DNA of 64,000 bases from Pigoraptor chileana (lineage: Eukaryota; Opisthokonta; Filasterea). Positions 11,163 through 19,938 of this stretch are shown here, piece by piece. The stretch lies in assembly GCA_943704495.1 (NCBI GenBank), contig CALSCR010002267.1:18153-82152 (forward strand), written 5' to 3'. Both the position numbers and the translations under genes were made by a program. The notes beneath the pieces are model-generated. The model made no database searches. It was not told where the DNA came from and was given only the letters and a program-made list of their open reading frames with translations. The stretch's first letter is position 1, and each line of letters starts with the position of its first letter.

Positions 11163-14100
11163 ATGGCACGGAAGGGGCGACCGCCGCCGGTGCCCCATCC
11201 ACCGCCAACCGAAGAGCACATTGATATGCAGAACTTGGGCGGTCATGCACAAAATACAGACGAAGCGCCGGTGGTGATGCCTACCGCCGAGCACGGACAG
11301 GACGAAAGTCGGACTGCCGCACCGCTTGTCGCTGTTGGACACACAGAGGCGTCACAGGAGGAAGCATTTGCCCGAAAGTATGCTGGCCACGTGACTTCCA
11401 TTACGATTCACGGAACGGACGCGCTGCGACCAGACTCATTTGCGACGCACCCTGTGGTACTCACTCACGTGATGGATCTCGTCAGTGGCGAGTACGTGAA
11501 GAAGAGCGCCGCGAACAGGCCCGTCACATGCTTTTCCGAGAGGGGGAATGCGGCGGTTGATTTTGTCCTGCCGGTGATGACAAAACCGTATGAGATGGGC
11601 CGGGGCGTTGTTCCAGCGGCAAAGTGGGAAGAGCCACTGATTTTTAACGAAGATTACCTGCACATGCTCTCTCCAAACACAATGCTGTTTTTTGAAATAC
11701 TCGACTTTATGCCCATGGGGCGGCCCGGTACTGGCAAGCCTATTGCGGTGGGAGGCGTTGTGCGCGGCGCAGGTTGGAAGCGGATCGCGTGGGGGTTCCT
11801 TAAGCCTCGCGGGGTAAACGGGTCACCAAACACAGAGAAGCGCCTGCGATTACAACTGTACAGATACCCGCGTAAAAGCACCGCCCGCCCATTTGCTGCC
11901 GCATGCGAGTCGCGCACTCCCGAGGTATTCTCGCTGTACCGATCCAGGCAAGGATCTTCAAAGAAGCTCAAACCGTACGACGGCACACTCTATGTGACTG
12001 TGCGCGGTGTTCCTCCGATTCCAGACCAGGAAGTTGTCGGGCGACCGTTGCATCCAAATCAGATTGAGGTCGGTCGCGCCACTTTCGAGGAGCTTGTTGC
12101 CGAGACGAAGCTTCGCCTGGCGGGGCGCGAGGCCGGTGACAATAAGCTTACCATGAAGCTGCCCGTTTCGTGGCGACGACTTCCGGGACAAATATGCCGT
12201 GCGCCGAACCGCGGACTCGCACGCCTTGAAACTGCCAGAAAGGGTTGTTTTGCGATTCGCTATTCCAACGACGGGCGCCTCATTGCAGCAGCGTGCGCGG
12301 ATGACCACGACTTTCCCATTCGCGTTTTTGACGCAGCAACAGGGCGACCGATCATCGCACTTAACGGACACCGCGACCTTGTGTACGACCTCTGCTGGTC
12401 TCCAAACGACTCGCACCTTCTGTCGGCCTCGTCGGACGGTACGGCACGGGTGTGGGATGTTGCGTCGCTTGCGCCGGCCGCCAAGGCGACTCTTCCTCAT
12501 CCATGCTATGTGTATTCTGCTCAGTTTGTGCCGGCGGGGGAAGGAAGTGCTGCGGTGGTTGCTATCGCAACGGGTGGTTACGATGGCGCCGTGCGTGTGT
12601 GGAGATATGGTGGGAGTGGGGGTGCGTCGGCTCTAATGCGAGAGATGCATGGACACGCGAGCCACGTAAACAGCCTCGTATTGGATCCGGCAGGGATAAA
12701 GATGTTTACAGGAGACGGTGCGGGCGTCATACGCATGTGGGTGCGTGGAGCGCCGTCGTCTACGGGAGAGTACGGGCAATGGGACATGCTGAAAGTGATT
12801 GAGGATTCAGAGATCAAGGGTGATCCGATAAGCAGTATCCGCCTCCATCCCAACGGACGCAAGCTGCTCGTGCACGCACGCGACAACGCAGTGCGCATCA
12901 TGGATCTCCGCACGTTCTCGTTCACGCAACGCTTCAGTGGCGCCGTAAATGCAATGACATGCATACGAAGCGTGTTTTCAGCGTGTGGCAACTTCGTCCT
13001 CGCGGGTTCTGAAGATGGCAACGCTTACATGTGGGACTGCGACACTGGGAAGACGGTGTGCGTGTACGGCGCTTCAGACCTGCACTTTGAATCGCCCGTC
13101 TGCGATGTCGCCTTCCACCCGCACGACCACATGGCAGCGTTCTGCTCATTCTCTCCGAATGCACCCGTCGTCACGATGACGTACGATTCGTCACTACCCC
13201 CGCGCGATCACGTGCCTGTTTCCGTCGCACTCGAGTCGTTTATGCCCAACAACAACAACAAAAACACAATCAACGCGTCGTCGTCGTTGCGACAGTCGGC
13301 AGTCAACGCATTGACATCGACAACTTCTAGAACTGGACGTGCTTCACAACCGGGGCCCTCGTCTGCATCGACGTCTGGTAAACTGCCTCCACTTCCACGC
13401 CCTTCTTCAACGTCTGCACGACCCGGACATGCTACGGCGGAAACCTTGTCGCTTTCCGAATCGTCTCGGGATATTGCAATGGCTGCCGAAGGTGCGCGTG
13501 CTCGAGCTCGGCTGATGCGGGCTGAGCGACTGATGGCTGCGGTAGCTGCCATTGGTGCGCGTGGCGACGCGTCTGCATTCGGCACAGATTCGCTGAATAT
13601 CACGCGCAATTCATTCTCAGGATCCGAGCTGAATGTGACTGGTGCTGTGCAGGCAAGCGCGATGAACCGGACATCTACCGGGGAGAAGGAGAGGGTGCGG
13701 GCCCTGTATGACTTTGAGCCCCGCCGCACCGACGAGCTCGCATTCCAGCAGGGCGATGTTATCGAAGTTGTTGCGAAGGAAAGCGATAATTGGTGGCTCG
13801 GGCTTGTAAGCGATCGCCGAGGCTATTTCCCCGTCAACTATGTGGAGCTGCTACCCCTCGCTGAGGATCTGGACCGCACTCTTTCAAACCTCATCGAAAC
13901 CGGAACAGCACCCGGCCTGGAGGCCACTCAGCCGTTGCATCCTGTGCAGCCCGCCCCCGCGCCGACGCCAAAGCCCGCGCCAATCACGCCAACGAACTGG
14001 GACAGCCTCCTACAGTCGATGGCGCCGCGCAGCCTAATCACCTCCGTGCGCACAAAGGAGGGCGACCTGCGCATCATTGACCAGTCCGAAGCTGCAGGAA

Positions 14101-14303
14101 GCGTCAATTCTTTCGGCTGCTTGGCAACGGCAGACACTGGAATCGGCACACCCGACTCCAAGGATGCGCGCCAGGAGCGCCGTCGACGACTTGTTATGGC
14201 CGCCCGCCAGCGGCGCCAGCGTCACTCTGTGGATGTCACCGAGGGAGCCAATGCTATATCTTCCGGTTCCACGTCACGGGCAGAGTCAGTCGTATCGGCG
14301 TGA
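11163..14303 (+). CDS. AHI1: AHI1/jouberin homologue (C2-like, WD40, SH3)
   Basis: A single-exon gene of 1046 residues. The ATG at 11163 (MARKGRPPP...) is used; the six in-frame codons before it start with TTG. A Pro-rich start is followed by a C2-like region (~80-300) with the family signature LIFNEDYLHMLSP then LFFEILDF. A WD40 propeller follows (~350-675; VWDVASL, VWRYGG, MWDCDTG), then a low-complexity Ser/Thr linker. A canonical SH3 domain lies at ~842-897 (ALYDFEP, NWWLG, GYFPVNYVELL). Jouberin works at the ciliary transition zone and in cilium assembly, which implies a flagellated organism. Human AHI1 also ends WD40-SH3 and is ~1200 residues. No introns in so long a gene is unusual next to intron-rich neighbours. 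Confidence 0.93.
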   Translation: MARKGRPPPVPHPPPTEEHIDMQNLGGHAQNTDEAPVVMPTAEHGQDESRTAAPLVAVGHTEASQEEAFARKYAGHVTSITIHGTDALRPDSFATHPVVLTHVMDLVSGEYVKKSAANRPVTCFSERGNAAVDFVLPVMTKPYEMGRGVVPAAKWEEPLIFNEDYLHMLSPNTMLFFEILDFMPMGRPGTGKPIAVGGVVRGAGWKRIAWGFLKPRGVNGSPNTEKRLRLQLYRYPRKSTARPFAAACESRTPEVFSLYRSRQGSSKKLKPYDGTLYVTVRGVPPIPDQEVVGRPLHPNQIEVGRATFEELVAETKLRLAGREAGDNKLTMKLPVSWRRLPGQICRAPNRGLARLETARKGCFAIRYSNDGRLIAAACADDHDFPIRVFDAATGRPIIALNGHRDLVYDLCWSPNDSHLLSASSDGTARVWDVASLAPAAKATLPHPCYVYSAQFVPAGEGSAAVVAIATGGYDGAVRVWRYGGSGGASALMREMHGHASHVNSLVLDPAGIKMFTGDGAGVIRMWVRGAPSSTGEYGQWDMLKVIEDSEIKGDPISSIRLHPNGRKLLVHARDNAVRIMDLRTFSFTQRFSGAVNAMTCIRSVFSACGNFVLAGSEDGNAYMWDCDTGKTVCVYGASDLHFESPVCDVAFHPHDHMAAFCSFSPNAPVVTMTYDSSLPPRDHVPVSVALESFMPNNNNKNTINASSSLRQSAVNALTSTTSRTGRASQPGPSSASTSGKLPPLPRPSSTSARPGHATAETLSLSESSRDIAMAAEGARARARLMRAERLMAAVAAIGARGDASAFGTDSLNITRNSFSGSELNVTGAVQASAMNRTSTGEKERVRALYDFEPRRTDELAFQQGDVIEVVAKESDNWWLGLVSDRRGYFPVNYVELLPLAEDLDRTLSNLIETGTAPGLEATQPLHPVQPAPAPTPKPAPITPTNWDSLLQSMAPRSLITSVRTKEGDLRIIDQSEAAGSVNSFGCLATADTGIGTPDSKDARQERRRRLVMAARQRRQRHSVDVTEGANAISSGSTSRAESVVSA

Positions 14304-15223
14304 TTGATCGCAACGTAATTATATTGGCCCTTTTTTTTCTCTCCCGTTTTTAGAATGATTTTGTTTTGCCTATTGCGTTTTTGCGTGCTTTGATTTGCGT
14401 CTGTCTACCGGAATCCGTCACCACTCACGTGACTTATTTAACCAAGCCACATTCCGAGGCAAAAAAAAAAACAAATAAGCTCTGAGCTTTTTGACCAATT
14501 TTATCCCACACTTTCAAATTAATCGGCGCTGGGCAGAGTCCGCCCCTCATCCCCAAAAAGGAATCATCCAAAAGCGCGCGGGAAAATTAATATGAAAAAA
14601 ATGGGGCGAAAAGAGGGGATTTTGAGAATTTCTCAATTTGGAACCCGGCGGACTGCAATGCAGTCGCGTGCGTTTGGGCGGTTTTTGGCTCGGCGAGTGG
14701 GACGTGTGCCGTGTGCGTCACTCGCGGCGCAGGTGGCTTTTCGACGGACACTATTGCATCACTCCTTTTGCTCTGACGATGCGAATACCCACTTTGGCAG
14801 ACCGCCACAACATCGTACTTTCAAAACAATCTTTGTTCGCCATCATTTGTCTCTTAGTGAGAAAAGTATCGGTGATTGTCGCAAGTGGGGCATCTTTTTA
14901 TCGCGAGTGGGCAGTTTTACAAATTGCGTAATTCCAAGACTTGCAATCAGTTGCCGATTACGAACGTTTTTTTTATCAACGTTATCATACTCTCAATACT
15001 CGCTCGATATTCACATTCTGAAGCGGACTTCAACGAACTGCGCAGACTCATGCTGGCAATGTGACATACGTGGATAGGGCTGCAAACTTTCCTGCTGCTA
15101 TTATTGTTTTGAAAATAACACATCCCCATTCTTGCCGAGGGCGAGGAATTTCGACTGCTGAAGTGGACCGACAGCAGCTCAATTCTCGTGTTTTGTGACG
15201 GGCTCTCGTAACCTCGCTCAGAA
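14304..15223. other. Intergenic, probable promoter and 5' UTR of the MAX-PHD gene
   Basis: 920 bp between AHI1's stop and the MAX-PHD start. It contains the palindromic E-box TCACGTGA at 14425-14432, an inverted CCAAT near 14494, and TTTCAAATTAAT at 14512-14523. I found no coding exon; short open frames around 14590-15077 lack any recognisable protein signature. Confidence 0.5.
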
Positions 15224-16997
15224 ATGGAGGACGAGGGCTCGTTTTCCGACGACCGGTCTTGTGGACGGAATGGGTGAGTGTATTTCGTGACGGCGAGTTA
15301 TAAGGGGATCCTCTGCTTGAAATGTCCAGACTTGTTTCTTGTGTTCTTCCTGTAATTATACGCTTTCACTCAAGTAAGCGCAACCTTGAGCTCAGTTGGG
15401 TCCGCAATTAAGCAACAGCCTCTCGTGGGTGGTAGATACCCGTTTGTTCGGGCCGCTTTTCCGTCAAGACGAGCGTGCTTTTCGTGTGTTATTATTGTGC
15501 AGTCAAGTCTTTTACAGGCTTCGCACAGCTTTTAATCGTACCTTCTGCACTTCTTGCTTGCACAATGTCAATGCCATCTGCAGAGATGACACTAAGCGGG
15601 CAAACCACAATGCACTCGAACGAAAGCGGCGCGTCTTTCAGAAGGAGCGTCTTCAAGAACTCCGCGTGTGCGTTCCGACGATTCGGACGGACAAGCCGTC
15701 GACGGTTGAGATTCTGCAAAAGTCCACGGAGTACATCGAGTACATGAAGAAGCGTCACTCACAGCAGGTGAAAAACACACCGTAGCTTGTGTTTGTGTCG
15801 CTGTTTACCGTCTTCGTCTCCTGCCCCGCGCAGTTTGTTAATCGGTGCTTGTTGCATTTGTTTTCCTTTTTGCGACGAGACAACAGGAAAACGAAATTTC
15901 CCAGTTGCGGCGGCAAAATATGGAGCTTACTCAGCGATTGATTTCAAGTGGTGCCGTGAAACCCCAAGAAGTTGAGAAGGTTGGTTGTTTTGTGGCGATC
16001 AAAAGTGCGCAATTGGACACGTGCAGTGCTTCAAGCGATATTGGCGTGTCTGTTGGTTCTTGTTGGTTCTTATCTCTGCCATAGCGCGGAGTAGTTTGGT
16101 GAGGCAACAAACCCGACGTCAATGCACTCACGTCGACATCGATACGTATCCCATCGAGTGCGTCATGTACGAAAATTATTCCAGCTGCGTGTCCCTGCAT
16201 GTATGAATTGGGTTGCCAATTGGGCGATGCTGTGTGCTAATGTGCTAGTGTGCAAGCGTGTGAGTGAGTGTGTGTGTGTGCGTGTCTGTGCGTGGGGGTG
16301 GTTGGGGTGTGATGGCTGGGGGTACGGGCAGAATTTAATCTGGTGACTGATTTATATACCCCTACGTGCGACAATTCTGCAGCTCACCAAGAGCATCGAG
16401 GAGCACGCCGCGTACCTCGCCTCTATTTCCGGTCGCGCATCGTCCAGCTCGTCTGCCGCCGAAATCCGTCCCCGCCGGCCCAACTCTGAGAGCCACGTGA
16501 CCATTGCGCATGGCGGGATGAATGGGGTGCCAATCTTCCCGCGACCGGGCAGCGCGCAGCAGCGGTCGGTGAGCGTGAGCGGCACGGGCCCAGGGATGGT
16601 GATCGGAAACGGATCGCAGAGCATGTCAGACTCGCGGAGCATGTCGCTATCGATGGATATTGCAGAAGAAGTGACGCTGTTTACCGATTTCTGCGACACT
16701 GTGCGCCGCAATTCCATGTCTGTGGACGGTGCTCATTCGTTCTTGGCCCAACCCATGAGTGGCGTGCGACACGAGGACGGCGGTTCAGACGTAGACATTG
16801 ACGATGACATCGATGTGGATGGTGCCTCGGAGGATGCGAAGCCGACGGCCTTGTGCCGGTGTGGGAAGCCGTGGGGTGGCCGCTACATGGTCATGTGCGA
16901 AAAGTGCAAGACATGGTACCATGGCGACTGCGTGGGGGTGAAGCCCCGGAGAGGAGCCTCTTCTTTCCGCTGCGACGGTTGTTGCAAGGCTGTGTGA
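15224..16997 (+). CDS. MAX: MAX-like bHLH-leucine-zipper factor with C-terminal PHD finger
   Basis: Exons 15224-15273, 15584-15767, 15887-15979 and 16383-16997 give 313 residues in phase. Residues ~20-100 form a bHLH nearly identical in layout to MAX: KRANHNALERKRR carries the His, Glu and Arg that read CACGTG. Helix 2 (VEILQKSTEYIEYMKK) and a leucine zipper follow. The last large exon encodes a Ser-rich linker, an acidic stretch (DVDIDDDIDVD) and a complete PHD zinc finger at ~265-311. Its C4HC3 ligands are CRC, CEKC, H, C and CDGC, and the Y/M/W residues are those used in H3K4me3 readers. MAX heterodimerises with MYC-type partners in the nucleus. A PHD on MAX is not known to me in animals. 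Confidence 0.92.
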
Positions 16998-17536
16998 GCT
17001 GCGTATTGTGCGCTTTTGCTGTCTACTTTGGATTCGCACCACTTGCCGCTTCTATTTTGCTGCGTGTCGTTTTTGGGGTTGTTTTTAAAAAAACAAACTG
17101 TCGCAATCTTTTCTCGCGTGCGTGCTTGTACAGTGCGTTTGTGTTCTCGCATTTTTCCTCCGTTTGATTTTTTCCTCTCTCCCAGTGGTCGTTGATACGC
17201 TTTTTGTCACGGCCATTTAGTAAAGTTTACCTGTATAGTTACTGTTTGTGGTGACATTTGTTTATCTGTGCCAAAATGAACACAGTAGTTGGCAGCTCGG
17301 GAGTAACAAGGGTTTCAGACCGTGCACTTTAAATTGACGGACTCCCTGAAAAATGGCATCGAAATCAACTGGTCTGAGGTTAAAAGCTCGAGCCTATATT
17401 GGACGACACCATGGTTGGAATCGTCACCACTGCCACACACTCAGTGAGACGAGCACACATTGCACATCCTCCTCATTTATAGCAGGCAAGTGAACTGAAG
17501 AAACATCAAACCAAAAGCAATTCTTTGCGGCAGGTA
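16998..17536. other. Intergenic, promoter of the LicD-like gene
   Basis: 539 bp. The first half is T-rich, probably the 3' UTR of the MAX-PHD gene. A tttaaattga AT-element lies near 17329, about 200 bp before the next start. No gene seen. Confidence 0.5.
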
Positions 17537-18472
17537 ATGGCGTTTCGATTCCGTAGGATGACTGTGTTTGTGCGTATTACCGCCTTTGTGCGACGAAACG
17601 CATATATTCTCCTTGCGGCGATTGCGGCCGGCTTCGTCGTTGCACTCATTGCGCTCCCTAGGTACCAGGAACCATGCAACCGCCCCATCGTAGAGAATGA
17701 TCGCATCATTGAGTGGATTGAAAAGTTGCGCAAGTCAGAGCCGGATCTCGCTTCCCGATTTTGTGGAGAGGTGATTCGGTATCCACTCAGTGGACCCGTG
17801 TGGCCTCATGCACACACAGATCAGATTCTCGCATCGATAAGCGACACGCTCGAGTTTGTGCGCAAAAATAAGCTGTCGATGTGGCCATCCGGAGGCGTAT
17901 ATATCGGAGCAGTGCGTCACGGCGGGTATTGGGATGATGACGACATAGATCTCGACATTTATGTGGACACTGCCAGCGCTGACGAGGTTGTCAAGCAGGG
18001 ACAGGCGCTCATTGATTTTCTCGGCACTCGAGCAACGGCGTGCCATTTCCACCAGTGCGATCACTGCGCGGTTCACTGGAGCATTATCAAATGTGAAAAG
18101 AAGTTTGTCAGCGCCGAGGGAAAGGATTCCGAGATTTTGATGGACATCAACCTCTACATGCGCGGAGACGACGCCGATACCATTTGGGGACCTTACGCTG
18201 GGACGTACAAGCGCAGCGTCATCTTTCCACTTCGCCCATGCCGCATGCACCATCTCACGATGGAATGCCCTCACGATGTCAAGGGCTACATGGGCGTATT
18301 CAACGAGGCCGAGTATGAAGATGGCGGGCTGCTGAGAACCGACTACATGTACTCGTGGAAGTACCCCCGCATCGACGAGCAGATTGCGCATAACGTCCGC
18401 CTTCTCCACGCGTGCGGATACTCTTCGCTCATGCAGTATTTGGATCCCGCCAAGGCCGAACGCGAATTGTGA
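17537..18472 (+). CDS. LicD/fukutin-like nucleotidyltransferase-fold type II membrane protein
   Basis: Single exon, 311 residues from the ATG at 17537. A short Arg-rich cytosolic tail and one TM segment (~20-42, AYILLAAIAAGFVVALIAL) make it a type II Golgi/ER protein. The lumenal domain has the LicD hallmark at ~124-142: a small-residue GAVRHGG turn, then WDDDDIDLDIY with the paired acidic residues that bind metal. Later Cys-rich segments include CHFHQCDHC and CRMHHLTMECP. Relatives transfer phospho-sugar groups, for example choline-P in bacteria and ribitol-P by fukutin/FKRP on O-mannosyl glycans in animals. The substrate here is unknown. It is intronless. Confidence 0.85.
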   Translation: MAFRFRRMTVFVRITAFVRRNAYILLAAIAAGFVVALIALPRYQEPCNRPIVENDRIIEWIEKLRKSEPDLASRFCGEVIRYPLSGPVWPHAHTDQILASISDTLEFVRKNKLSMWPSGGVYIGAVRHGGYWDDDDIDLDIYVDTASADEVVKQGQALIDFLGTRATACHFHQCDHCAVHWSIIKCEKKFVSAEGKDSEILMDINLYMRGDDADTIWGPYAGTYKRSVIFPLRPCRMHHLTMECPHDVKGYMGVFNEAEYEDGGLLRTDYMYSWKYPRIDEQIAHNVRLLHACGYSSLMQYLDPAKAEREL

Positions 18473-18909
18473 TGGTGATGCTTTCTTATATTTTCTCTCT
18501 CTTGCTGAAGCGTCCAATACTACCCCGCGCCCGCGTGCGTTTTGTCATTGTTTCGTTTCTTCTCCTCACCCCTCCCACCGCATCCGCATGTTGAATATCC
18601 ACAGACACTGCTTGCGCCGTTCTATTGGTGAAATAGACGTCACTGTGTCCACCCCCTGGCATATCAAACCAGTGGTTCGCGAGGAGACTCTGGCGTAACA
18701 CCACCCTCTCCAAAGAGATGTTGCACATGAGAATATTGAGGTGAAGGCGTTGTCACCAAACAAAAGTTCAATAGTAATGCAACTCAATGGTGTTGCTCGT
18801 CAAAACATTGCAACGCAGGCATACGCAAACGAGTAGCAGAGACACGAAGGGGGAATAAAAGCGGAGACATACCAACAGCACATTCAATGGGAGTGCGTTT
18901 CTACTTCTT
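18473..18909. other. Convergent intergenic spacer
   Basis: 437 bp between the stop of the LicD-like gene and the stop of FAM177. It must hold both terminators; I see no other feature. Confidence 0.5.
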
Positions 18910-19477
18910 TCATGCGTGGAGATCGGAAGATTCAGCCGTCGATGACGTGTAGTGAGGACCTGCGCCCTCTGCCGCCGCATATTTTGCGTCTTCTTTCGCC
19001 TGTTTCTTGCGGAGCGCTCTTTCTTGCTCCTCGCGTTCTCTTTCCACTTCCCTCAGAATGTAAGCGTACTTTGGCGATGTTATGCCGAAAAAATCAGCGA
19101 GCTTTTCGCCAGCAAAGTCAAGACCTGCAAGCACCTTCACTGCACCAAACTGCAGATATCCCCAGAATCCCTCTGGCGGTGGAGGAGGCTGCTCCGGAGC
19201 ACAACATGTGCGCTGTCGCTCTTCCTCGTCGTCTTCGTCGTCATCGATGGACGAACCAGAATCGGATTCCTCGTGCACATAATGGCTATAGAAGTGCAAA
19301 GGTTCGGTATGATGCGAGAGCGTGACAGAGTTGAGTATAAGCAACGATGGCGCCAATGGGCGGATAACAAGATGGTCGAACTTACATTTTCTTTTGTGGC
19401 TGAGTGCTCGGGTTCAGGTTGTGCAAGGTGATTTCGCTTGGATCCACCGAAGAACACCTCTCATCGACTTCCACCAT
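18910..19477 (-). CDS. FAM177A: FAM177-family protein
   Basis: Exons 19386-19477 and 18910-19285 join as ...QKK-I-HYVHEES..., 155 residues. The order is that of the family: a short polar N-terminus, K-K-I-H-Y followed by an acidic run (SSIDDDEDDEEE), then the conserved core WGYLQFGAVKVLAGLDFAGE and LADFFGITSPKYAYI, and a charged helix (REVEREREEQERALRKK). FAM177A1 in animals is associated with the Golgi, and its biochemical role is unclear. Start at 19477 (MVEVDERCSS). It is divergent to the HAAO gene, with a 461-bp shared promoter. Confidence 0.92.
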
Positions 19478-19938
19478 CTTCTCGAATCGCGAATCGCTTC
19501 AGCAGAAACGCAAACAGTTCAACTGTTGCGGCGCACTATATACTATATATCGGTCAGAGTGTGTAGTGCCGATGGTGTGAAAGCCGGTGCAATCGTCGCC
19601 CGCTTCTCAGTGCGGTCCGACCGCAACCTGGTGACGTCCTGCATACGTTACGTTGTAGCCGTCGCAACGATCTCAGACGGAAATTTCTTTTTGGCGCAGT
19701 AATTGAGCAATCTTCTATTAAAATGCGCCGAGGGAGTTCGGCGGACCTTTATCAGGTCTGGACGCCCTCCCTGACGTCACGTCTCACACACACACCGATG
19801 ATGTTGTGTGAAGTGGTGGATGCATCCAGTTCACCCACACAAGCACTTGTGTTTGTTGGCAGCTGAAGTTGAGAAAAATTTATTGCTATTGTTAGCTTTA
19901 ATGTCAAAGCGATACTCTGACAGAAGCATTTAATAAGT
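19478..19938. promoter_or_regulatory. Divergent promoter region, FAM177 (-) / HAAO (+)
   Basis: 461 bp. It contains the second copy of the 26-bp element at 19716-19741 (first copy 5619-5644) and a full palindromic CRE, TGACGTCA, at 19772-19779. The latter is a binding sequence for CREB/ATF-type bZIP factors. Confidence 0.55.

Noticed and set aside
14425-14432. CACGTG E-boxes as a MAX regulon in this window
   Set aside because: I found roughly as many CACGTG sites as expected by chance in 64 kb, many inside exons and introns. Only the TCACGTGA copies at 14425 and 44461 are well placed, which is too few to claim.
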